A stretch of DNA of 37,727 nt from Candidatus Iainarchaeum sp. (GCA_021163505.1 JAGGVE010000018.1:1-37727), one strand, 5' to 3'; numbered from the stretch's first letter, positions 8,952 through 18,676 are shown. Numbers and translations: made by a program. Notes: a model not told the origin generated them from the letters alone.

Positions 8952-10688
8952 TTACTTTATGGTGAGCTCCAATGCTCTGTTGCTGATCTCTTTGCAGAGC
9001 ACATCGATGAACTCTTTAAGAGGCATGTTTTTCTTTATTGCACCTTTTCTTGTTCTTACAGTAACACTGCCCTGCTTTTGCTCATTATCGCCTACAACAA
9101 GCATATAAGGTATTTTCTCAAGCTGCGCTTGCCTTATTTTTTTGGACAATGTTTCTCTGCTATCATCGAGTTCTGCTCGAACATCTCTCAATAAGAGTTC
9201 TTTGAGCACCTTTTTTGCGTACTCGAGGTTTCTATCGGTGATTGGCAAAATTTTTACCTGAGTAGGGCTAAGCCATGTTGGAAAATTGCCAGCGTAGTGT
9301 TCAATGAGTACGCCCATAAAGCGCTCTATAGAGCCGAGTATTGCGCGGTGAATCATAACTGGCCTGTGTTTTTTATCATCAGGACCTATATAGTACAAAT
9401 CGAATTTTTCAGGCATTGAGAAATCAACTTGGATTGTGGCGCACTGCCATTCTCTTTCTAAAGCGTCTGTTATATGGAAATCTATCTTTGGGCCATAGAA
9501 TGCGCCTTCGCCCTCATTTATTTTGTAGTCAATCTTTAATTCTTCCAAGGCCTGCTTCAATGCGTTTGTTGCGTACTCCCACTGTTCATCGGTGCCCATG
9601 GAATCTTCAGGCCTTGTACTTAGCTCAATACCATATTCATTGAAACCAAACGCTTTGTAAATGCGTTTAGTAAGATTAATAACATTTATTATCTCATCCT
9701 TAAGCTGCTCCTCAGTGCAAAAGATGTGAGCATCGTCCTGCGTAAATTTTCTCACTCTGAAAAGCCCGTGCAAAACGCCGCTGCGCTCATGCCTGTGGAC
9801 TATACCAAACTCGGCAATTTTTAAAGGAAACTCTCTATATGAATGCCTCTTTTCCTTGTAGACGAGGATATGGCCTGGACAGTTCATTGGTTTTACTGCA
9901 AAGTCTCTTTCATCAATTTCGGTAAAATACATGTTCTTCCTATAATGATCCCAGTGCCCTGATCTTACCCAGAGATCCTTGCTCAGTATAATCGGGGTTG
10001 TAATAAATTTGTAGCCTTCTTCTATGTGCAACCTCTTGCAGAAGTTTACTATCTCATCCCAGATTATTGTACCATTTGGAAGGAAAAATGGGAAGCCAGG
10101 CGCTTCTTCATGCGTAGAGAATATTTCAAGCTGTTTGCCAAGCTTTATATGGTTTCGCTCACCGAGTTCTTTAAGCCTTTTCAGATAATCCTCGAGCTCT
10201 TTCTTACTTTTAAAGGAAATCCCATAGATGCGCTGGAGCATCGGGTTTCTTTCACTGCCGCGCCAATAGGCGCCTGCTGTCCTAAGAAGCTTAAATGCTT
10301 TTATTTCTGCTGTATTTTCAACATGCGGGCCTTTGCATAAATCAATGAAGTTGCCATTCTTGTATATGCTTACGGGCCCTTCAAGGCCTTTGAGCAATTC
10401 TAGCTTGTAGGGCTCATCCTTGAATAATTCCTCTGCTTCCTTTTTGCTTATCTCTTTTCGAATAAAGCGCTCTTTGCGCTTAATTATTTCTTTCATCTTT
10501 TTTTCTATCTTTGCCAAATCCTCCGGAGTGAAAGGCTTCTCTACATCAAAATCATAGTAGAAACCTTGCTTTATCGCTGGTCCAATACCGAGCTTTGCAT
10601 CTGGCCATAGTTCTTTCACTGCACTAGCCAATACATGTGCAGTAGAATGCCAGAGCTTTTTATAATATTCATCTTCCTTAGCTTGCAT
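8952..10688 (-). CDS. thrS: Threonyl-tRNA synthetase, bacterial-type editing domain, no TGS domain
   Basis: HSTAHVLASAVKELWPDAKLGIGP (HxxxH), DLCKGPHVENT, RTAGAYWRGSERNPMLQRIYG, KPMNCPGHILVYK, HGLFRVRKFTQDDAHIFC. Confidence 0.95.
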   Translation of the reverse strand: MQAKEDEYYKKLWHSTAHVLASAVKELWPDAKLGIGPAIKQGFYYDFDVEKPFTPEDLAKIEKKMKEIIKRKERFIRKEISKKEAEELFKDEPYKLELLKGLEGPVSIYKNGNFIDLCKGPHVENTAEIKAFKLLRTAGAYWRGSERNPMLQRIYGISFKSKKELEDYLKRLKELGERNHIKLGKQLEIFSTHEEAPGFPFFLPNGTIIWDEIVNFCKRLHIEEGYKFITTPIILSKDLWVRSGHWDHYRKNMYFTEIDERDFAVKPMNCPGHILVYKEKRHSYREFPLKIAEFGIVHRHERSGVLHGLFRVRKFTQDDAHIFCTEEQLKDEIINVINLTKRIYKAFGFNEYGIELSTRPEDSMGTDEQWEYATNALKQALEELKIDYKINEGEGAFYGPKIDFHITDALEREWQCATIQVDFSMPEKFDLYYIGPDDKKHRPVMIHRAILGSIERFMGVLIEHYAGNFPTWLSPTQVKILPITDRNLEYAKKVLKELLLRDVRAELDDSRETLSKKIRQAQLEKIPYMLVVGDNEQKQGSVTVRTRKGAIKKNMPLKEFIDVLCKEISNRALELTIK

Positions 10689-10816
10689 GCTCTCACTTAG
10701 GTAAATTTAGTATATTAAGTATTTTATTCTGCTTAGAAAAAACTTTAATGTTTTGTTTTTTATGGGAAATGCGCTGAACAACCATTTTTATTCTCTTTTT
10801 AGCAAGAGTTTAATAT

Positions 10817-12058
10817 ATGATTAGCTCGCAGCTATGCGTTAGGTGTAAAGGCAAGCTTCTCTGTGGTTTAAGTTATTGCCCCATACTGCAAAAATATGAG
10901 ACACAGCTAAAAGTAGCTAAGAATGTTGAGGAGGAATTCGCCGGCACCTCACCACCAAGCGTATTTGTCTCTTGGCATAGTTATCCTAAAGTAACGGTTT
11001 CGCCTTTAAGCGCTTCAGAGCGAATAAGAAACGCTAGCTTGCTTGATTTTCCTGAACAGTGGTATGGTCTGCCTGAGCAGAAAATAATAGAGTTTCGAAG
11101 CTTGCTCTTGATGAGTGGAAAGAACTTTAAGGCGAGTGATGCGAGCAAACCAAGCTATGAATTAGTTGATATACAGGAGTTAGCAATGAGTTTTGACCAA
11201 GTAGATGTTGATATAGAACTGCTTAAAAAACCTAAAGCAAAACTTTCTTTTAGTGCCTTTGCTGGACCTTTGGGGCCAAAAGCACCTTTAAAGAGGCTTG
11301 AGCTTGAAAGCAACCCCAAGATACCGCGCAAGGTTGACTATCTTGTAAGCGATATCGATGTTAAAGCAAATGCTGCCTTGCTTGAATTGTACAATGCTGG
11401 CTTTCCCGTTTCGTTTCTCCACAAATTGCTGAGCGCAGGCCTGCTTGGTGTTGAAAAGAACCGAAAGCTTGTACCAACGCGCTGGGCTATTACTGCAGTA
11501 GATGCAAACATAAGCAAGGAGCTTATAAACGAGAAAGTGAAGAGTTATGAAACAATAGATAAATATGAGTTGTACCATTCAAACTATCTCGATAATGATT
11601 TCTGGGTTTTGCTTATTCCGAGTGTTTGGGCATTCGAACAGCTAGAGTGCTGGCTTCCTGGGAGTACCTGGATGGGCAATGCAAAGGAATACCATATAAT
11701 TCAGGATCACGAGCTTTATGAAGGTCGTAAAGAGTACGCTAGCAATGTTGAAGGTGCTTATTATGCTGCTCGCTTGGCAGTAACAGAACATCTTATTGAG
11801 AGAAGAAGGCAGGCGGCATGCATTGTATTTAGGGAAATCGGCGCAAAGTATAGCGTTCCTTTAGGTGTATGGCAGATAAGGGAAAATGTGAGGCATGCAT
11901 TGAAAAGCAGGCCATTAGTTTTCGAAACGCTGAAAACGGCGTTGAAATTTTTGGAAGGGAAGCTTGCAGTACCTATAAAACAATATATAAAAGAATCAAA
12001 GGTAATAGGTTGGTTCAAGCATCAGAAAAAGCTCTGGGATTTCAGCCAAAGCGCATGA
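10817..12058 (+). CDS. nreA: NreA-family archaeal DNA repair protein
   Basis: N-terminal CxxC...CGLSYCP zinc-like motif; PPSVFVSWHSYPKVTVSPL; LVSDIDVKANAALLELYNAGFP; C-terminal PIP-like QKKLWDFSQSA. Confidence 0.8.
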   Translation: MISSQLCVRCKGKLLCGLSYCPILQKYETQLKVAKNVEEEFAGTSPPSVFVSWHSYPKVTVSPLSASERIRNASLLDFPEQWYGLPEQKIIEFRSLLLMSGKNFKASDASKPSYELVDIQELAMSFDQVDVDIELLKKPKAKLSFSAFAGPLGPKAPLKRLELESNPKIPRKVDYLVSDIDVKANAALLELYNAGFPVSFLHKLLSAGLLGVEKNRKLVPTRWAITAVDANISKELINEKVKSYETIDKYELYHSNYLDNDFWVLLIPSVWAFEQLECWLPGSTWMGNAKEYHIIQDHELYEGRKEYASNVEGAYYAARLAVTEHLIERRRQAACIVFREIGAKYSVPLGVWQIRENVRHALKSRPLVFETLKTALKFLEGKLAVPIKQYIKESKVIGWFKHQKKLWDFSQSA

Positions 12059-13005
12059 GTTGTGCTAACAAAGCTTCAAGCTGTATTCGCTCATTAGCAC
12101 CTTCTACCAAGCGAAAGTTATATTCAGCAATTGTATTCACTATTTCAATTTTTGCTCTTGTTGGTAAAACACTTTCATCTAAATTCATTATCTCGCGGTA
12201 AAGCTGCACTATTACATCCTCACCGCTCATACCGTAATCATACATCAGCTTTGTGAGCAGCTCGCGAGCTTCAACAAACTTCTTTTTCAAGGCTAATTCA
12301 ATCATCCTGCGTATTTCCTCTGGCCTTGCTCTGCTGGAAACATTGTAAACAGTTTTTTCAGTTATTTTTTCACCTAAGAAGGCTGAACCCTGCAAGACAT
12401 TTATCGCTTTCCTCATATCGCCTTCGCAAGCGTAGATGATTGCATCAAAAGCTTTATCTTCTACAGCTAAGCCCTCATGCTTTGCAATATCCTTGAGCTT
12501 GTTTTTTATCTCCACTTCTGTTAGTGGTGTGAAGCGGAATATTACGCAGCGCGATTGAATCGGTTCAATAATTCTGGAGGAATAGTTACAGGAAAGGATA
12601 AAACGAGCCGTCTTTGTGTATTTCTCCATTGTTCTGCGTAAGGCCTGCTGAGCGTCAGCAGTTAAAGCATCAGCTTCATCTAAAAATATTATCTTGAAAC
12701 CAGCATTAAATGCCAATGTTCTTGCAAAGTCCTTTATTGTATTTCTAACAACATCAATGCCACGTTCATCGCTAGCGTTTAACTCCAAAAAGTTCTGGTG
12801 AAAACCATCTTCGCCAAAAAGCTCCTTGGCTAAAGCAATAGCACAGCTTGTTTTTCCCACGCCTGCGGGCCCAGCAAAAAGCATATTTGGCACATTTTTG
12901 CTTTTAACATAGCTTTTGAGCCTTGCAACTATGTGCTTCTGACCGACCACTTCAGATAGCTTTTTAGGTCTGTATTTTTCAACCCAAGGCAGATCTATTT
13001 GCATA
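12042..13005 (-). CDS. rfcS: Replication factor C small subunit
   Basis: LPWVEKYRPKKLSEVVGQKHIVARLKSYV, Walker A AGPAGVGKTSCA, LDEADALTADAQQALRRTMEKY; start taken as MQIDLPW. Confidence 0.95.
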
Positions 13006-13115
13006 AAAAAACACCTGTTTAATTTATACCTCATAATTTTTAATAACCCTTTGCTAGGGTTTTTTCCATTGATCTTCCTAAAAAAAGAAAAAGGGTTTTT
13101 CAACATTCTTTTAAA

Positions 13116-13727
13116 ATGTTGTATCTAAAATTTTTTGTGGTTGCTATGGGAAAGAGCATGCTGAAACATGCCATCATTGCTGTTTTGGCTTTAATCACCT
13201 ACTTGCTTGTGTATGTAATATCAAATTACGCTATGAGTGGCATAGCATATGATTGGCGCTTTGAGTCCGCTAGCATTTCAGCGAACTATGCTTTAATGCC
13301 TTTCTTTGGCTTCGCATTTGTTTTTTTCGGTTTAAGCTTTTGGAAGAAGCGCTTCAAAGAAAAAAATAGCGCATTAGCTGTGTTATTTATATTTTTCGTT
13401 TTGCTCTCATTGGTTGCTTTTAGCATTGTGTTATGGCTTTTTTATATAGGTAATGTGGATGCAATATTTGGCCAGGTGAGGAATCAGTTTAACAGAGCAA
13501 ATCAAACACCCCCGTCGTTTGTATACAGTATTTGTGCATTTAATTGTAAAGTGTCTAATTTCAGGTGCTTCTTATCACAGGATAACAGCACATTCACCTG
13601 CCAAGTGAATTTCTGGAATGAATTATTCAGATCCTCTTTTTTCCTATTTTGGTTGGCAGGCATCTTTGCTGGTATAAGCTTCTTTGTTTATGAATTCTCA
13701 GAAAAGCTACTCAAAGAAAAGCAATGA
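13116..13727 (+). CDS. Hypothetical membrane protein with Cys-bearing extracytoplasmic loop
   Basis: Four predicted TM helices; loop SICAFNCKVSNFRCFLSQDNSTFTCQV. Confidence 0.55.
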   Translation: MLYLKFFVVAMGKSMLKHAIIAVLALITYLLVYVISNYAMSGIAYDWRFESASISANYALMPFFGFAFVFFGLSFWKKRFKEKNSALAVLFIFFVLLSLVAFSIVLWLFYIGNVDAIFGQVRNQFNRANQTPPSFVYSICAFNCKVSNFRCFLSQDNSTFTCQVNFWNELFRSSFFLFWLAGIFAGISFFVYEFSEKLLKEKQ

Positions 13728-13813
13728 GCTTTTTTTGAGAGAAATTTTATTTAGCAGCTTCAAAGTAGCGTAAGGTTTAAATAAAAAGAATGCCTCTTTT
13801 TATTGGTGTTTAT

Positions 13814-15646
13814 ATGCCAGCAGATTATCTAAAGGATTTGCTTGAAAAAGCGAAAAAAACAGAGGGTAGCGATGACGATCTATTTAAAGCACTGAAAGAA
13901 GAAGAGTTGAGTTTAAAGGCTCTGGGGGAAGAAGGGCCGAAGGCTGAAAAAGGCGAAAAAACAGGTAAAGAAAAGGATATTGAAGAGCGCCTGACACAAA
14001 TAAGGTCTCAGCTTATGGCTGAATTAGAAACAGGGCCGAAGGCTGAAAAAGGCGATGAATTAATTAAGCCGATAAAAGAAGTTGAGGAAAAAACGCATGC
14101 TAAAAAAGTTGTACCGCCAAGTAAAGAAGAAATAGCTTCTGGCATACCTCGTGAGGGTGCACTCGCTGGCAAAAGCACTGCTGAGCGAGAAATAGCGCAG
14201 GCTGCTAAAAAAATAGAGGTTGAATCCTATGGTAATGTGAAAATATATAAAATCCCAGGACAAAAGCTTCTTTACTATTTTGTGCCAGTGCCAAGGCCGA
14301 CGCCGAGCGAAAAGAGGATTATAAGAATTATAAAAGAGGCTGCAACAAGGCTCATCACAATAGAGCCCTATAAAATTAGGGATCCTGAGCAGAGAAGAGC
14401 GGTGTATAGGCAAAGAATAATGGACATTTTGCAATCATCATCTGAAATAAATATTCCCAAAGGAAAAATACCCTTTTACACAGAGGCGGTAGTAAGGGAG
14501 ATGGTTGGCTATGGTCTGATAGACACCTTGGTAAGGGATGATAGGCTCGAGGAAATAATGGTAATAGGTGCAAAGAAGCCGGTGTATGTGTTTCACAGAG
14601 ATTACGAAATGATGAAAACAAATATTGAATTTTACTCAGAGAATGAAATAGTTGATTTAATAAACAAGATTGCCCGCGAGATAGGCAGGCGTGTTGATTT
14701 CTCAAGCCCATTGCTTGATGCTCGATTGCCTGACGGCTCAAGAGTAAACGCAACAATTCCGCCTGCTTCAATTTCTGGGCCAACCCTTACAATTAGAAAG
14801 TTTAGGGAAGATCCCTTCTCTATCACAGATATGATAAATTTCAGAACGCTTAGTTCTGAGCTGGCGGCATTTCTGTGGTTAGCGGTCGAAGGGTTAGGCA
14901 CGAGGCCCGCCAACATATTAATTTCAGGCGGCACGGGTAGCGGAAAAACAACCTTGCTTAATGTGCTTGCAACGTTCATTCCGCCTTCAGAGCGCATAAT
15001 CACTATTGAAGATACCGCTGAACTGAACCTTCCATTGGAGCATTGGATTAGATTTGAAGCAAGACCTCCTGGACTGGAAAGCAAAGGCGAGTTAACACTT
15101 GATATTTTAACAAAGAACTCTCTAAGAATGAGGCCTGATAGGATTATCGTTGGCGAGATAAGACACAAAGAAGCGTTTACGCTTTTCACTGCGATGAATA
15201 CGGGCCATGATGGCTCTATGGGCACAGTGCATGCAAACTCTTCACAAGAGACACTTATAAGAGTTACAAGTCCACCGATGAGCGTACCTGAAGTGATGCT
15301 CTCTGGTCTGAACTTTATCATCGTTGAGCACAGACTACATGACAAGAAGAAAGGGACCATAAGGCGCGTTACTGAAGTAGCTGAGGTTTCTGGAGTTCTT
15401 GAGGGAAAGGCGCAAACCGAAGCGCTATTCCAATGGGACGCTGCAAAAGACGAAGTTGTGAGAACAGGCGTGCCATGTAAATACTTAAAAGAGTTAAGCA
15501 GACTTTCAGGAACAAGCGTTTCACAAATAGAGAAAGAGATCAAAAGAAGGCAAGCATTTTTGGAATCGCTTGTTAAAAAGAATATAAGAACTGTAAAGGA
15601 AACTGCAAAAGCAATGCAAGCGTTCTTAGAGAGGGAAGAAAGCTGA
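13814..15646 (+). CDS. Type II/IV secretion (archaeal type IV pilus) ATPase, TadA/CpaF/VirB11-like
   Basis: ISGGTGSGKTTLLNVLATFIPPSERIITIEDTAEL, Walker B LRMRPDRIIVGEIRHKEAFTLFTAMNTGHDGSMGTVHANS. ATG at 13814 preferred (GGTG 5 nt upstream). Confidence 0.95.
   Translation: MPADYLKDLLEKAKKTEGSDDDLFKALKEEELSLKALGEEGPKAEKGEKTGKEKDIEERLTQIRSQLMAELETGPKAEKGDELIKPIKEVEEKTHAKKVVPPSKEEIASGIPREGALAGKSTAEREIAQAAKKIEVESYGNVKIYKIPGQKLLYYFVPVPRPTPSEKRIIRIIKEAATRLITIEPYKIRDPEQRRAVYRQRIMDILQSSSEINIPKGKIPFYTEAVVREMVGYGLIDTLVRDDRLEEIMVIGAKKPVYVFHRDYEMMKTNIEFYSENEIVDLINKIAREIGRRVDFSSPLLDARLPDGSRVNATIPPASISGPTLTIRKFREDPFSITDMINFRTLSSELAAFLWLAVEGLGTRPANILISGGTGSGKTTLLNVLATFIPPSERIITIEDTAELNLPLEHWIRFEARPPGLESKGELTLDILTKNSLRMRPDRIIVGEIRHKEAFTLFTAMNTGHDGSMGTVHANSSQETLIRVTSPPMSVPEVMLSGLNFIIVEHRLHDKKKGTIRRVTEVAEVSGVLEGKAQTEALFQWDAAKDEVVRTGVPCKYLKELSRLSGTSVSQIEKEIKRRQAFLESLVKKNIRTVKETAKAMQAFLEREES
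13934..14055 (+). repeat. 23-bp direct repeat pair inside the pilus ATPase gene
   Basis: gggccgaaggctgaaaaaggcga at 13934-13956 and 14033-14055, both encoding GPKAEKG(E/D). Confidence 0.85.
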
Positions 15647-15658
15647 TGAGGTGTGCAA

Positions 15659-16756
15659 ATGCCAGAGCGCGAAGAGCTTGAAACAGTTGATATGAAAAAG
15701 GTCGAAAAGATCGTAGAAAAGATGCGAAAGAAGTATTCTGAGCAAGGTGTTAAAGCATACGGTGCAGGCGAATATGAGCAGCTAAGAGGGCTTATCATTG
15801 AAGGAAAAGTAAGTCCGCTTGAGATTCAAAAAATAGAGGATCTGAAAGAGCACGATTCGAAAACGGTGAGTTTTTTAGGTAAATTATATCTAAGCCTTGG
15901 AGCTATCACAAAGCCGATATTTGGCCTATTCAGTAAATTCCCCCTCGCAAAAAAACTTGAGCTTGATTTATATTCAGCAAACATGAAGTTCTCTGCAAAG
16001 CAGTGGTTGGCTTTGGCTACTATTACTGCATTACTTTCATTCATCACTGCTCTCGGCATATTGCTACTTATATCAACTTTTACTGGCTTCCCTTTGGTGC
16101 TTGTATTTGCGCTTGCGGTATTCATATTTTTCTTCTCAGCAACAGTTATGCTTCTCGTACCCAAGCAGCGTGCGGAAGCTCGTGGAAGAGCAATAAGTGC
16201 CGAGCTACCATTCGCCTTAAGGCATATAGCAACACAGCTCAGTGCAGGCATAGGCCTTTATAGAACATTGCAGGCAGTTGCAAAAGCTGACTATGGGCCA
16301 TTAAGCGAAGAGTTTGCCAGAACTATTGCTGAAATAGAAGAAGGAACAGATACGCAAGATGCATTGAGGCATCTAGCTTTGCGTACAAAATCAATCGCAT
16401 TGAGAAATGCGATGATGCACACTATAAGAGCACTAAAAACTGGCGGCAATCTTTCCGATGTAATGAACGATATTGCTGAAGATGTGGCATTTCAGTTAAG
16501 GGTGAATATGCAGGAGTTTGGTCAAAAGATGAACTACTTGGGTGTTATATTTATTTTCTTAGCGATTGTATTCCCAGTATTTGTGGCAATTCTCGGTAGC
16601 ATAAGAAACGCCCCACTAAGCTCCGCACAGATGGGTGTTTCGTTTTCGATAATTCCCCTCAGTGTAGATACGATGATGCTTATTTATTTCCTTATAATGC
16701 CTGCAATACTCATATGGTTTTTTATTTTTATAAAAATGATTCAACCACATGCGTAG
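15659..16756 (+). CDS. Type II secretion system F family / TadC-like membrane platform protein
   Basis: LPFALRHIATQLSAGIGLYRTLQAVAKADYGPLSEEFARTIAEIEEGTDTQDALRHLALRT, C-terminal TM helices. Confidence 0.88.
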   Translation: MPEREELETVDMKKVEKIVEKMRKKYSEQGVKAYGAGEYEQLRGLIIEGKVSPLEIQKIEDLKEHDSKTVSFLGKLYLSLGAITKPIFGLFSKFPLAKKLELDLYSANMKFSAKQWLALATITALLSFITALGILLLISTFTGFPLVLVFALAVFIFFFSATVMLLVPKQRAEARGRAISAELPFALRHIATQLSAGIGLYRTLQAVAKADYGPLSEEFARTIAEIEEGTDTQDALRHLALRTKSIALRNAMMHTIRALKTGGNLSDVMNDIAEDVAFQLRVNMQEFGQKMNYLGVIFIFLAIVFPVFVAILGSIRNAPLSSAQMGVSFSIIPLSVDTMMLIYFLIMPAILIWFFIFIKMIQPHA

Positions 16757-16764
16757 GTGATTAA

Positions 16765-17751
16765 GTGCTAAAAGAAACATGGAATAATTACAGAGAATAT
16801 CTAAGGGAAATAAAGTGGCCTTTTGAGCCTAAAACATGGTTAATTATTAGTATAATTTTAGCAATTGCTTTAGGAGTTGCAACTTGGATACTTGTTGGAA
16901 TATTGCAAATAATCCCAATGAGGTTTGTGCACAGCGTGCTTTTTTCAATAATAATTTTAATAGTTACGCTGGATATCACACTTACTTACCCCTATTTGCT
17001 CGCCGTTAGGAGAATATCGCAAATTGAGGATGCTTTGCCGGATGCATTCAAACAAATGGCAGATACCCTTAAAGCTGGCGGTACTTTTGAATACGCACTG
17101 CGGAGCGTTAGTTCTGCCGAGTATGGACCGCTCACTGAAGAAACCAATCTTATCCTCCGCAGGCTCGAAGAAGGTGAAAACCTTGAGAATTCAATGCGTG
17201 CTTTTGCAAATAATGTAAACAGCAAGGTTGTGAAACGAGCTGTGACAATTATATTAGATTCTATCGCTGCCGGTGCAAGTCTGGCAGATATTTTAGATGA
17301 GATTGCCGATGATGTGAGAGCAACACATAGAATAATGCGCGAGCGAAAAAGCAGCACATTAATGCAAGTGCTTTTCATGGTAACCGCTGGTACAATTGTG
17401 GCGCCTTTCATATTTGGCCTTGTAACAACCATAGTTGAATTCTTTATGTCCCAGTCCATCTCGGCATTTAATATCATTCAAAGCGTAAGCATAACTGAAA
17501 CCACAATGCTCTGCGGAGCCGCTGTGGGGAATCCTGACAAAACAGTGTATTGGAACTGCATTAAAGAGAGCATAACGATGCTGCTTGTGTGTTATATCAT
17601 AATAGAAGCCATCGCAGTAGGCTTTATGGTATCAATGATTCGCGAAGGAAACGCAAACAAAAGTTTTATATATATCCCTGTATTTTTATTAATAGCATAT
17701 CTAGTATATTATATAAGCTATATATTCACAGTAGGGTTCTTCGGGAGGTAA
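16765..17751 (+). CDS. Second type II secretion system F family / TadC-like membrane protein
   Basis: LPDAFKQMADTLKAGGTFEYALRSVSSAEYGPLTEETNLILRRLEEGENLENSMRAFANNV; GTG start after AGGTGA. Confidence 0.88.
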   Translation: MLKETWNNYREYLREIKWPFEPKTWLIISIILAIALGVATWILVGILQIIPMRFVHSVLFSIIILIVTLDITLTYPYLLAVRRISQIEDALPDAFKQMADTLKAGGTFEYALRSVSSAEYGPLTEETNLILRRLEEGENLENSMRAFANNVNSKVVKRAVTIILDSIAAGASLADILDEIADDVRATHRIMRERKSSTLMQVLFMVTAGTIVAPFIFGLVTTIVEFFMSQSISAFNIIQSVSITETTMLCGAAVGNPDKTVYWNCIKESITMLLVCYIIIEAIAVGFMVSMIREGNANKSFIYIPVFLLIAYLVYYISYIFTVGFFGR

Positions 17752-17756
17752 TATAT

Positions 17757-17906
17757 ATGTGGAAAGATGAGAAAGCACAAACTTCGATGGAGTATCTTTT
17801 AGTACTTGGCGGCGCAGTAGCTACTGCTACCGTAGTTGGTCTATATTTAAAGAGCATACCAAAAACAGCCGGACCCCAAATAAAAAAAGCGGCACAAAAC
17901 CCTTAA
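17757..17906 (+). CDS. Small archaeal pilin-like protein, class III signal peptide
   Basis: MWKDEKAQTSMEYLLVLGGAVATATVV; GGGAGGT SD just upstream of ATG at 17757. Confidence 0.8.
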   Translation: MWKDEKAQTSMEYLLVLGGAVATATVVGLYLKSIPKTAGPQIKKAAQNP

Positions 17907-17918
17907 GGAGGTGCACGG

Positions 17919-18206
17919 ATGATAAATAAAGGCCAAGGTGCTTTAGAATACCTAATCCTGATTGGAGCAGCGGTACTTGTAGCAACAGTTGTGATATATT
18001 TCTTAGTGTGGAGTGTGACATCACAAAAATGCCAAACAGCCAAAGCCCAGTGGGAATTACAATGCAATCAGATAATGTTGAAAGAGCAATGCGAGGGCAA
18101 CATGGGCGACATATATGATGGTTATGCAGGAAACGAGTGCGAATGGGATAGTACCAACGCAAGGTGTGTTCTAAAAGCAGGCGTTTTGCCACCAGAGTGT
18201 CAATAA
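17919..18206 (+). CDS. Pilin-like protein, class III signal peptide, Cys-rich C terminus
   Basis: MINKGQGALEYLILIGAAVLVATVV then six Cys, ending NECEWDSTNARCVLKAGVLPPECQ; AAGGAGGTG SD. Confidence 0.8.
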   Translation: MINKGQGALEYLILIGAAVLVATVVIYFLVWSVTSQKCQTAKAQWELQCNQIMLKEQCEGNMGDIYDGYAGNECEWDSTNARCVLKAGVLPPECQ

Positions 18207-18219
18207 AGAAGGTTATTTA

Positions 18220-18492
18220 TTGGTGGGAACGATTGAGAAAGGTTTCATAAACTTTACGGCATTTCTTGAGTATTCAATTATTGCAGGCGTTGGCATAATA
18301 GTGGCAATAATGCTATTCATAACTTTGGGGTACGGTGTAAAGGAGAAGGTTTCAGAAACTCGCCAAGCTACAAGGTTAATGATATGTCCAAAGGCATTCA
18401 TCCCAAGCAACTGTAATGCGCTTGATATTGACGGGGATGGAAAAGAAGATTGTGTATGGGATGTGAAACGAAAGGTGTGTGTGCCAAAATGA
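18220..18492 (+). CDS. Pilin-like protein with diverged signal and Ca2+-loop-like motif
   Basis: TTG/GTG start; single hydrophobic N-terminal helix FLEYSIIAGVGIIVAIMLF; tail CPKAFIPSNCNALDIDGDGKEDCVWDVKRKVCVPK. Confidence 0.7.
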   Translation: MVGTIEKGFINFTAFLEYSIIAGVGIIVAIMLFITLGYGVKEKVSETRQATRLMICPKAFIPSNCNALDIDGDGKEDCVWDVKRKVCVPK

Positions 18493-18668
18493 TGTTTTTT
18501 GAAGAAAAAGCGCAGGTTGCCTTTGATTATCTCATTTTGCTTACCTTCGTTTTAGCTCTCGTTATTGCGGTTTCTGTTCTTATAATGTATCTTAAAACTG
18601 TTGCAGAGGAAGCAGTTACAAAAGCAGGGAACATAAGAACATCTTTGCTCTCATCCTTAATGCGCTAG
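18489..18668 (+). CDS. Small pilin-like protein, class III signal peptide
   Basis: MMFFEEKAQVAFDYLILLTFVLALVIAVSVL; ATGA overlap with the previous stop. Confidence 0.75.
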   Translation: MMFFEEKAQVAFDYLILLTFVLALVIAVSVLIMYLKTVAEEAVTKAGNIRTSLLSSLMR

Positions 18669-18676
18669 GTGCTCCG

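Noticed and set aside
14632-15798. 388-aa minus-strand ORF
   Set aside because: Shadow ORF antisense to the pilus ATPase; Ser/Ile-rich with no domain motifs.
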